DNA of 64,000 nucleotides from assembly GCA_027627225.1 (NCBI GenBank), contig CM051036.1, forward strand, positions 36,416,426 to 36,480,425. The letters run 5' to 3'. The translations under genes were made by a program, and so were the position numbers. Below are positions 33,108 through 45,400 of the stretch, piece after piece; the first letter of the stretch is position 1; each line of letters opens with the position of its first letter. Below the pieces are notes generated by a model, which saw only the letters and a program-made list of their open reading frames with translations, made no database searches and was not told the DNA's origin. Origin of the DNA: Congeria kusceri (lineage: Eukaryota; Mollusca; Bivalvia; Myida; Dreissenidae).

Positions 33108-34380
33108 ATCCCATAAACATTTTAGAGAGGTCCTATGTACTTGTGCGCAAGGTCTTCTAACAAGTACCTGGTTCATTCCCATTTAATTACTCGTCATTAC
33201 ATGACAAACACATCAGTCAGCATGGCATGTGGATTTCTTAGTAGGAAATTGTGACCTTATCAATGCATGTTTGGACATACTAAGAATCATACAAAGACTA
33301 CAATGACAAAGCACTGCAGATAAACGTACTACAATATTCTGCCGTGCAAAAGCAAAACAATACAGCTGAAATTAATCATCAACAAAATGCTAAAACTACA
33401 GATAAAATACTATATTTTACTAGTATAAGCTGCTGTTGATAGACCTTATATCTGTTGTGAATAAACTTAGAAATCTCTACGAGTAATGCACTTTTTCAAA
33501 GTACACTAGTGACGCTAATTTCATCCACAGAATGCAGATCTTCATGAAATGCAACTTAAACGGGTATTACAAAAATAACTGTACAAGACTAAATAGAATG
33601 GAATGAATTGTGCAAACAAAGAATAATATTATATTTAATCTTTATTTGTACAAGACAACTGTCATGAATTTAAGAATTATACAATTTGACATCATTTCAT
33701 CAACTTACCATATTTCAAATTATATGTCCATGGTTTAGTATTATTACATTGACATCATACAACAACTGCAATTTTCGTCTGACACAAAAAATCAATTTTT
33801 CAGCAGAAGCATATGCTTTTGTAGAATTATTATTAATATTTTGTGTACATTATTATGATTTTTTTTTATCCTAACTGTCCCAAAAGTTCATTCACCAAAT
33901 GCTCCAACTCAGTTAACAGTGGGAACTGAATTGATAATTAACAGATTATCATGATTACAAACGAAAACAGACAGTTTTCTCATGTCTATATCATTCCGTG
34001 TCTTTGACTACATGTATCATTTATTGTTAAGACAAGTGAACATCAAACATTAAGCGAAAACATAATAAAAATCAAGCAAAAATCCATAGAGGCATTGGCA
34101 TAAGAAGCCGCATAAAACATTAAAACATTTATCAAAAAGATTCTATAATAAAAACACACAATTAAAAAGGTGCACACACATTTGTTGCCCTCTTCATTTA
34201 TTAATCCAAAATTTACATGTAACATTGCAAACTAAAACTGCTTCCTAGAATCTTTTTACTAATTTCGGGATTTTTAATAAATCAACAATTTTAACAAACC
34301 ATTTTCCAGTGTAAACCAAAATATGCAGAAATTAAAAATATAAATCTATAGTGATAATTATGAATCCATCTTTTTTTATA

Positions 34381-34624
34381 TGAGGCGCGTCGTGGGAAAA
34401 CCGGTCTTAATGCATGTGCGTAAAGTGTCGTCCCTGATTAGCCTGTGCAGTCTGCATGGGTTAATCCGGGACGGCACTTTCCGCTTTTATGGTATTTCAA
34501 TGAAACATAAATCCACTTTAAGCGGAAAGTGTCGTCCCGGATTAGCCTGTGCGGACTGCACAGGCTAACCCGGGATGACACTTTACGCACGTGCATTAAG
34601 TCTGGTTTTCCCACGATGCGCCAC
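34381..34624. mobile_element. Palindromic MITE family P copy
   Basis: TGAGGCGCGTCGTGGGAAAA to TTTTCCCACGATGCGCCACA, slightly shortened in the centre. It lies between the MAF1 stop and the convergent midpoint. Confidence 0.9.
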
Positions 34625-35139
34625 ATATTTTTTTACTTAGGAAAAAAATCAGCACAGTTTTCCATTAGGTACTTACGACTGAAGTCATAAAATTACTTAG
34701 TGACTTAAGTTACATTATTATTACATAACATTATTACATAACATATTTTACGACATTATTGCAAAAGTTATTTCATTGCCAATCAGTGATCTGCAATCAG
34801 TAAAATCAGGATGATATCAGTTTTACAACAATGTGCATTTTTGTCCAATCTTTTGTTGAAAACATCCCCAGGAATAATTTTTCTATCAATCCCACTTTAT
34901 GGTATGTATACTTCATAGTATGTATTGTGTGCAGAAATGACATAACTGTGCAATGTCCAGTTAAATGTAGAAACAACTGTTACACAAAAATGTAAGGTCA
35001 CAAACTATAGGTCAATTTAGAGCATGACATGAGAAAAACTAATGTTTCTGATCTTTCACTTATTTTTTTACTTAAATTCCAACATTTCTTCAAACTATTG
35101 TCTTATCACGCTTTGTTAAAACTCATGACTATCCTCAAA

Positions 35140-35645
35140 ACATTTATTATCCACCTCAGTCTATGGACTTACATCTCCAAACCATGGACTATTCTCCTCA
35201 CACTATGGACTATCCTCTTTGAACATATGATAATCCACTTTGATTTATGGATGTTCCTGTTCAAACTATGAACTATCCTCAAACTGGATAATCCACCTCA
35301 ATCTATGGACTTTCCTATTCAAACTATGCAATATCTTCAAACTGGATTATCCACTTCAATTTATGGACTTTCCTGTTCAAACTAATAATTATGGCTAATA
35401 ACTATGGGCTATCCTCAAACTGGATTACCCACTTCAATGGACTGTTCAAACTATGGACTATCTCCACATTGGATTATCCACCTCAATCCATGTCCTTTCC
35501 TGTTCAAGTTATGGACTATCCACTTTAATCTATGGACATTCCTGTTCAAACTATCCTCACACTGGATTATCCACCTAAATCTATGGACTTTCCTGTTCAA
35601 ACTATGGACTATCCTCATCTTACTACGAAGAATGGACTATCTTTA
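35140..35645. repeat. About 58-bp minisatellite downstream of MAF1
   Basis: Degenerate units repeat CTATGGACTTTCCTGTTCAA, ACTATGGACTATCCTC and AACTGGATTATCCACCT. The two forward open frames here follow the repeat and are not genes. Confidence 0.85.
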
Positions 35646-36325
35646 AATTCTGAGCCATCTTTTTTTTTTTTATCATCTACCTTAACAATTTAGGGACTTA
35701 AATCTTGAACGATGTACCACTTAAGCAATGGACTATCCTCACTATCCTCAAACTTTGAATTAGACACCTCAATCTACACAAATTCTATTCAAGCTTTGGA
35801 CTTTATTTTTTAAACTTCTTTCTGCTAAGTTAATTGCTGGGTAAAACCAATACCACAAGTTGTCAAATATTACTTTACAGCCATCACTCTATACCACTGC
35901 AACGGACTTCAACCATTTATAACTAATCCAATACTGTTTATCACAATTTTTTTGCTGTAACAAAGACTGTAAGTAAGCCAAAACAGAAAGTACATATAGC
36001 ACATCCCTGACAATCAATTCAATCTTCCTGAGGAAACACTTTTTTTGCAAAAATTTGAAGGTGACATCAGGGTTGACATTTGCAAGATAACAAAATCAAC
36101 TGTTTTCTGGTGAAACCTTCATTTTAACTTGCAGATCAATAAATGCAACAAGTTAATTGTGTATACACATACAACAGGCGTTAACAGTTTATGGCACATG
36201 CCAACAAAACAATGAATCAACGAAACATGAAAAGTCCTTGAATAGTTAGCAGATATTCCATTTCTGACAGGACAAAACTCCAAATGATAGGTTCATAATT
36301 GAAACAAGTGTTAACTCTTCATGCA

Positions 36326-36424
36326 TCAATCCACAGTCACTTCAGGTATACAACTGGTGGGAGAATCCCTCAGTAAAGGAATCAGTCTTCTGTTTGCATC
36401 TTCCCTTATTCCATAACTCCTTCG
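36326..36424 (-). CDS. MAF1: MAF1 last exon, two possible acceptors
   Basis: TTTATTTCAG is followed by CGAAG, so an AG lies 5 nt beyond the first one. Starting at 36424 gives NEGVME and stop at 36408-36406, a 242-residue protein. Starting at 36419 gives [20 protein letters not shown] then [11 protein letters not shown] and stop at 36328-36326, a 267-residue protein. The longer frame stays open for 31 codons and reads like real coding sequence; the first AG has the better position next to the pyrimidine tract. I cannot choose between them. Confidence 0.7.
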   Translation of the reverse strand, partial: RRSYGIREDANRRLIPLLRDSPTSCIPEVTVD

Positions 36425-39400
36425 CTGAAATAAACGGAATGTTGAATGACAGTAAAAACATTGACATTCATTTTTTACGTCGAAAGTAGGTGTTTATTTT
36501 TGAGAAAATATTACATACATAATTATTTACCATAATCTTAACAACATTGAAATAATCTATATTTAGTATAATAATAGAGATACAATATTTATAAAGGAAC
36601 AAATAAACATATGTGTTGCTAATCTACATCTGATACACGTAAGTAGAATCAGAAAACACAGAGTTCTTATTATCCAGTACTTAACTGCTATGTTTCACAC
36701 CACAGCAGACAGAATGATGAAAGTTGTGTTTAAGAAGCATCTTAAATGCAATTAAACACTAATCAAAATGCTGAATGCCTTAAAACCAGTGATTGTTGAT
36801 GAACGTTACGGTTGCGGAGACTGATGATAAAGGTAATGGTGACTAATGATAAAGGTAACAGTGATTGATGATAAAGATAATGGCGACTGATGATAATGGT
36901 AACAGTGACTGATAATAAAGATAATGGTGACTGATGATAAAGGTAACAGTGACTAATGATAAATGTGACTGATGATAAATGTGACTGATGATAAATGTGA
37001 CTGATGATAAAGGTAATGGTGACTGATGATAAAGGTAACAGTGACTGATGGTAAAAGGTGACAGTGACTGATGATAAAGGTAATGGTGACTGACAATAAA
37101 TGTGAATGGTTATAAAAGATAAATGACAATGATGATAAAGGTAATGGTGAAGGACGATGAAAGGTAATGGTGACTGATAATAAAGAAAATAGTGATTGTA
37201 TATAAACGGAACAGAGACTGATGATAAAGAATTTAAGATAAAGGTAATTGTCACTGATGATAAAGGTAATACCGACTGCTTATAAAGTAATGGTGACTGA
37301 TTATAAAGGCAAAGGTAATGGTGACTGATAATAAAGGTAACGTTGACTGATTAACATACCAGGTAACTTAGACAAGTGACAACAATGTGTTTGAAGAACA
37401 TAGATGAGCATACTGATGCTACAGACAATGTGATGAGAAGAAGATATGAAGCTGATGATAAGAATTAAGTATGGTATTTAATTAATGCAAATGATGATTA
37501 CAAACATATGAGGCGTGACGTGGGAAAACTGGTCTTAATGCAGGTGCAGTCCGCACAGGCTGATCCAGGCTGCTCTTTGTAGAGGACCACTATACAATGT
37601 TACATACCAAATATGAAACCTCTAGGCCTTGCAGTTTCAGCTCTAGGAGAAAAATTTTAAAGTCATTTTGCTATTTAAGTCTGTATTAACCATGTGACTA
37701 ATGGGGTGTGGTCTGTTTTGACCCATGGGGCATAATTTGAACAATCTTTGTAGAGTACCACTATAGGATGTTAAATACCAAATACGAAACCTCTAAGCCT
37801 TGCGGTTTCAGAGAAATTTTTTAAAGTCATTTTGCTATTTAAGTCTATATTAACCATGTGACTAATGGGGTGTGGTCTGTTTTGACCCATGGGGCATAAT
37901 TTGAATAATCTTTGTAGAGTACCATTATAGGATGTTAAATACCAAATACGAAACCTCTAGGCCTTGCGGTTTCCGAGATGGAGATTTTAAGATATTTTGC
38001 TATAAAGTTATATAAACCATGTGACCCCCTGGGCATGGCCAGGTTTGACCCCAGGGGCATAATTTGAACAATCTTCGTAGAGGACCACTACAGGATGTTA
38101 CATACCAAATATGAAACCTCTGGGCCTTGTGGTTTCAGAGGAGGAGATTTTAAAAGTCATTTTGCTATATGTTCTATATAAACAATGTGACCCCCGGGGT
38201 TTGGCCCGTTTAGACCCCAGGGGCATAATTTGAGCAAACTTTGTTAAGGACCACTAAAGGATGTTACATACCAAATATGAAACCTCTGGGCCTTACGATT
38301 TCAGAGGAGAAGATTTTAAAAGTCATTTTGCTATATATTCTATATAAACCATGAGACCCACGGGGCGTGGCCAGTTTTGACCCCAGGGGCATAATTTGAA
38401 CAATCTTTGTAGAGGACCACTATAGGATGTTACATACCAAAAATGAAACCTCTGGGCCTTGTGGTTTCAGAGGAGAAGAGTTTTAAAGTCATTTTGCTAT
38501 ATATTCTATATAAACCATGTGACCCCCGGGGCGTGGCCTGTTTTGACTCCAAGGGCATAATTTGAACAAACTTTGTAAAGGACCACTAAAGGATGTTACA
38601 TACCAAATATGAAACCTCTGGGCCTTGTGGTTTCAGAGAGGAAGATTTTAAAAGTCATTTTGCTTTATATTCTATATAAACCATGAGACCCTCGGGGCGT
38701 GGCCAGTTTTGACCCCAGGGGCCTAATTTGAACAATCTTTGTAGAGGACCACTATAGGATGTTACATACCAAAACTGAAACCTCTGGGCCTTGTGGTTTC
38801 AGAGGAGAAGATTTTTAAAGTCATTTTGCTATTTATTCTATATAAACCATGTGACCCCCGGAGCATGGCCCGTTTTGACCCCAGGGGCATAATTTGAACA
38901 GTCTTTGTAGAGGACCTCTAGAGGATGTCACATATCAAATATGAAAGGTCTGAGCCTTGCGGTTTCATAGAAGAAGATTTTTAAAGTTTTCACTTTTTAA
39001 ATCTATTTTTAGCTCTGGTGACCTACATATTCAGCGGACCGGAAAGATTTGAACAACTTTGAAAGAGGTCCACCCAAGGATCATTCCTGTGAAGTTTGGT
39101 GAAAATCTGCCAAGCAGTTTAAGAGATGTTGTTTGAATGAAAAGTTGACGACGCACGCACACATGCACGACGGACAACGGGCGATCACAAAAGCTCACCA
39201 TGAGCACTTTGTGCTCAGGTGAGTTAAAAAACTTAAAAGATGTTGTTTAGAGTTAGAAACCAAGCACCTCACTTTAAATTTTGCAAGACAAACACTTAAT
39301 GCTGAGTGAGAGAGAGCCCAAAGTATGAGTTAAAAATGCAAGCATTTGATGATGCGTACATCTTTCTCATTTCCAGACTGCACATGTACTCCTCCTAGAA

Positions 39401-42400
39401 AACAGTATTGTCAAATTCTGTATTAACAACAACAACAAAACAAAAAATCTTTAGAAAATATCAAATCACAATCCTACACTTTGTACAAGACTTCTAAAAT
39501 TTAAACGCTTTTTTTTTCAAGTACAAGTATATTTTAAGACACTGCGTAATAAACTATTTAAACAGTGACTACACTCAATAGGTGGTTGAAATTAGCACAT
39601 GTCTGCAAGCCCAACACTGGGTATTTTGAACAGACAGTTGTTAAATATGAGGCATGTCGTGGGAAACCCAGACATTATGCATGTGCATAAAGTGTCGTCC
39701 CGCACAGGCTGATTCAGAACGGCACTTTCCGCCTAAAGTGGATTTATGTTTAGAAGAGACTTCGTTGAAACAGAAAATGCCATAAAAGCAGAAAGTGACG
39801 TCCCGCATTTGCCTGTGCGGACTGCTAATCCGGGATGACACTTTACGCACATGCATAATGTCTGGGTTTCCCACGACATGCCTCATATGAAGATCTTTAT
39901 TATAAGGAGGATTTACCAATCTGCAAGTACAGTGTTGTTTTGATATTGTCATATTTTTTTGCAATGCCCAAAACGATCAACATTACTAAATGTGTTCAAA
40001 TAATTTGAAATTAAGTGTTGCAAAATCTAAATTCTCAACAATTAATGATGATAATTCTTAGTTTAAATTACAATACAGCAGTTAATATTATTTAATAGTG
40101 ACAATTACTTTTAATTACAAGGATGTCAATGCATGACAAATTAAAATTGGCTCCAACTTTTTAAAAGTGGCTAATTTTTAGAGGCGACAACTTTTTTTGA
40201 GCCGGCGGAACCCCTGATATTGACGGGCTTGTAACAGTTTCTTGCTCTCAAGCAATAATATAAGATTTGGGGCTTGCTTTGCCAACTTGCTAATTACAAT
40301 GACTGAAGCAATTTATGATAATACAACCCAAAAGTCAATAGATTACTACTACTACTAGATACATACTTGTCAAACATCATGTCACTGGATTCGTCCATTG
40401 AGATGTCTGTCCCCATCCCGGAGTCTCCGTACAGACCTCCACTGGAACACAACAACAACATCAACTCTGCAATATACAATAAAACCAGGGATTTTAGTAG
40501 ATTTTGAAAACCATAAGTCAAATGACTATCCATTGATATTTCTGATAAAAACGCACTCTGGAATTGTGGAAAAGTATTCCAAGATTGAACAAGACAAGCC
40601 ATTATGGAGCAAGCTAAGCTATGAGATAAAAGGCTACTTGTTTCTTTTGTTTGTTTCCAAATAAAGCAAAATCAGACATCAGACCACTTGACATCACTTT
40701 ACTATTAATAATGACAGTGTTGAATTAAAACTAAGTTGATTACATTCTTTATTTTCAATAAAAGCAGGTTTTTTGATTGGGTAAAAAATGTTCCAACATG
40801 CTTACCTTGTAGCTCTGCACGTGAAAAACACAATGCGCTTCAACTTCTTGTTGTAGAAGAAGTAGTTGAAGGACCATGTGCATCCCTCTTCCCCAAAGGG
40901 ATCAGACGAGAGGTCGGGGTTGTAGCTGTACACGTCGCACTCTCGCAGGTTGATCTCATCGTCAATGGCCGTCCAGAGATTCTGCTTGAGGCTGCCAGAC
41001 ATGTCGTAGGCTGCTGTCTGTAGCTGGCTGTCTATGGCACTCAAAACCCACTGCAAAAGAAACAGACATGTATCACACCTGCCGGTCTGCATGTGGTAAC
41101 TGGATACTATCAAAAATAAAGTTATATCATTGCAATACATTATATTACATTTTGTAAAACATGTTACGGCATGAAGACATAGTTAATGGTATAATGTATT
41201 AATTAGTTTAAAAGTGGTGTAAAACAATTTGTGCATGTCATCTTGAAATATTTAGGTAGGCAAGTAAGGGATTTCTTTTCAAACTTGTGCAACTTTCATT
41301 ACAACAGTGGTCAAATGAAATGTAGCTAAAATAATTATACATATTTTATTTTCTGATAAACATCATTGTAGTGTATGTATAAAACGAAAGAAAAACAATT
41401 ATAACTTGTCCAAATGTGTCGCATTATTAGTTAAACAAGATAATTCCACCCCCGGGGTAATACTTTACCAAGAATGCATCAATGACAATTCGACAATGTC
41501 TTGTACAAGCTTAGCCATATACATTTATAGCTCGCAAACATTAACCTGTCACTGACCTTTATGCATGAATATATTAGAATACCATTACGATGAATATATT
41601 AGTTTCCGTATTGAAATTGAGTTAAATCTATTAAAGAGTATCCCACTAAATATACTGCTATGGAATTTTTAAACTCGTGAAACATGTGTACGAACATAAC
41701 CGAGTATAAATATGGGAAACATTTCAAGCGCGTAATTTATGCTAATATCTAGCTCATGAGTATAAGGTTTCTGTTGGCAAGCTATAACATTATACAAGTA
41801 CAAACATATCCACATTTAGTGATTTACCTCGTGGCTTGGTTCTTTACTGAACTCCTCACTTTTAGCATTACTAAAGTCATAGTCAGGGTTGAAAGAAGCA
41901 TTCAGTGTTGATATAAGGTAGAACAGGGTCTTCGTAGATATTGTGTCGCACAAGTAGTTTTCACCATCACTCAAACTCTTTCCATAACTTCTGAAAATAG
42001 AGTTTAACAAGATAATCATGATCAAACCTATTATGTAAAGGCAAATAATTGTAGTTATTGAAACTGACACTTTTCATATACCGGTAGCTCGTGGAATAGG
42101 ACAGCAAATTTTGTTAAGCAAAGGGCTATAGGAAGTTGTGAACAATTTACAAAGTAATTATTTCTTAACACTGGAAATAAGTGGATGGAATTAAGTGGAT
42201 CAATAAAAGCAAAAGTTGAAAACTGTAATATTTTCAAAAAGTAAATGAGCTGCTACACTTTTTTTTTAAATTGCTTCTTAAGTAACTTTTTTAAAGAAAG
42301 TTTGTAAGACTATGAAACTGTTAGCACAACAAACTGCGAAAATGTGGCTACTAAAATTTCTGACTATCAGTATATGAAAATCAGGTAAAAAATAAAACAT

Positions 42401-45400
42401 TTTGCTTCTAATTTGTATTTCTTAGCACTAACTCTATCAGAACTTTAGAAGCTGCTTACTTCACTGGACTGTGAGGCACTGTACTCTGTGGGGGCGACAG
42501 GACCTGGAGGTCGCTAGGGTTGTGGTTATCAGCAGATTCCTGCATCAGCGTTTTGAATAAACGCTTGTCGTTACCCGCCATCTTACATGAGTAGCTTTCT
42601 ATCCTGTTAACGAATATGAACATTCAACAATACTACCCCCTGTTAGTCTAACTCTAAGACTAAGTACTGGAAAGGTAGGTTTGACTTAAAATGGAAGATA
42701 GATTATTATTTCAGAACAGAATAAATTTCATTTTAAGTACAATCTCAACATGTGAACACGTGTAGCAGGGTATTCCATTGTGTTATACTGATTGTAATCC
42801 TTTAATATTGGTTTTTAGCAATTGTCCAATTAGTGTAGTGAGAGATGGTCAGCGTGAAAGAATTTGTATGAGTGAACTGTTTTTACATGCATTCCATGCT
42901 TTTTATTTTGAACACTGATTGATTGTCCAGTGGCCTGATTCATTGGTTATTTTGTATCAGAACACTCTTGGCTTTTGGAAGATAAAGTCGTAATATAACT
43001 TTATCAGAGTTATATAGGAATATTTGAATATATAGTTTATACTGTATGCATTATTAAATTAACATCTTTATAGAAGAATATACTGGGTTCCTGGCCATCT
43101 ATAATATATATACAATAAAATTGTAAAGAACCTGACTGGCTCGATTCTTCGGTAACCAGACCCCGCTACAAATGGCGCCCAACGTGTTTGATGGTCAGAG
43201 AGCCTAACAACGCCCTCACCGCAATCTGAAGGTTCAACAACCCGGTGGCAGATCTGGCAGCTTGGCAAGTTGCTAGCGTTGGAGCGAGTCGCTGTAACCC
43301 TTGTCTGCAGCTTGATGCCCGTCTTGTGGTGGCCGTACGGTACCATTCTGGTGGCTGCACCAGACCTACAAGCGCTAACCAGTGCTTGAACCGGTTCAGT
43401 AGAATACATCACACAGGTCGTAGGTTCATGACGAGAACGTCACAGTTAGCGGCTGATGTTGACGATCGTGTGGGCGTGCCGTACATAATGATGTATGAAC
43501 TACATTGATCAACTTGTTGGTCAATCTTTTCTAAAAGTTTACACTTTTTCAAAGTGCAGTTAACTTTTCAAGGTATTTTCCAAATACCTATTCATTTTAA
43601 ACATTGTGAACTTTTGACTACGCCAGAACTGCGGATTCCAGAATACGCAAACATCTTCCAAAGGAGTGAAGCTGTGAACTTTTAATTGTGCGAACTGGAC
43701 TAGTAAATGGACGGAATTGTGATGATTTTTATTGTTTTTAAAGTGTTTTAATTGGATTTGGAGAAAGGATTTTAGGATAATTTATGTAAGTAACTTTTCT
43801 ATTAATATCTTCCAAGAGATAAATAATATAGTAAATTTTTATCTGTTTTACTCTACATTTTGAAATTCGTTAATATATCGAATTTTTCATAACGTTACCT
43901 TTGTTGACCTATGACGTCACTGGTTTTTGAGTAGTTCACGTGGTTGTTAAGAAATATTGTACACAGTGAAATATTAATTAATTTAAAAAAAAAATAAAAA
44001 GCATGGAATGCATGTAAAAACAGTTCACTCATACAAATTCTTTCACGCTGACCATCTCTCACTACACTAATTGGACAATTGCTAAAAACCAATATTAAAG
44101 GATTACAATCCGTATAGCACAATTGAATACCCTGCTACACACGTAAGGTCAAAAAACTTCAAAATATAACAGATGCAAACAGCATACGGCTTATAATGAT
44201 AGGGTGAATTAATGTTACAGTGGGGCTAATTGTTATATTCATTATATTATATTGGGTGAGTTTTCATTTAAAGTGGGACAACTCCGGGCAATTATTTAAT
44301 GGTGCGAGCTGTTATAATTATGATGCTGTCTGGTAATCTTGCCGAGTTAAGCACCAATTGCGTGGTAAACATCGGATCGAAAACACATAGGAATGGATTT
44401 TTTTACTGAACATAAACAGATTTCTTTTTCGACATTTATACACACAAAAATATCTCAAATATTCAATAAAGAACTATCGGTATCCAAATCAAAACAAACA
44501 TAACTCACACCGTTTTAAAACAACTTCAGTGTCCGGTAGTCTTGCGCACTTTTGAAAATGACGTTATTAAATGCAAAACGTAAATGTGTATGTTCCCAAT
44601 TCATATCATAAAACAAACTTGTATATCTATACTGTTAAAATAACCAAATTAATCTATGTGTTTAAGTTTTTTATCATTACTGAAGGCTTCTTTCATCATC
44701 AAGTACATGAACCTATATAGGGGTGTTCTTTGACGATGGTTATTATGATGTAATTTGACTATTAGTATTATGCTAAAAATCAAATTAAAAGTAGACGTTT
44801 AAGACAAAAACGGTTTATGGCAAAACCGGCCCCAGTCTAAACCGGCCTCAAAAAAGCAAAACCGGCCCCACGTGATTGCATAATGACTAAACCGGCCCCA
44901 AGATTTAAAAAGATAGTGTTACGTTTGGAGTTTTATTTTTTATTAGTTTTTACTATTCTCATACGTAAAGCGCACATTAATAATCAATCATGAATGACAA
45001 CATGACACACAAAATCACCCCCACCTATAAAAAGTACTGGTACATGGGAAGACGATTCTTAATTGTGCAATATTTCTAAATTTCAAATTTTCTATTTTAT
45101 TGACTTTTGTAGTAATCCCATTTTTCAAAAACGGGTTAAAATTCTTTGTAAAGAAACAATGAGGAACTTGAAATCATTTACATCGACTCGTCAATTTGAA
45201 ATAATAATAATGATAAGGTTAAAGTTAACTGATTCTGGGTATGCTTCTTTGTTATTTATGAATTAATACAATTCGCAAATAAATTGCATATATACATACT
45301 TCAATGCATTTTAATCAATTTACAAAATGTTTAGTGCACGCGCTTTACTACATAAAGTAACTGAATTATGTTTTCTATCTTAAAAATAACAGGTTATGAT

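Larger units (their letters stand above)
31700..36325 (-). other. MAF1 downstream region / possible long 3' UTR
   Basis: No other coding exon is visible between 31700 and 36325. Reverse-strand AATAAA motifs occur at 35143-35148, 34020-34025 and 33641-33646. The first few hundred bases after the stop are non-repetitive and could be 3' UTR. Further down are a roughly 58-bp minisatellite, one palindromic repeat and one small MITE, listed separately. Confidence 0.3.

Noticed and set aside
36763..37254. 163-codon minus-strand open frame rich in Ile, Thr, Tyr, His and Ser.
   Set aside because: It is the 22-bp GATAAAGGTAATGGTGACT minisatellite read through; no splice sites or domain.
43068..43508. 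Overlapping open frames on both strands of the LTR element leader.
   Set aside because: No gag, protease or polymerase motif; the LTR end and the primer-binding site explain the sequence better.
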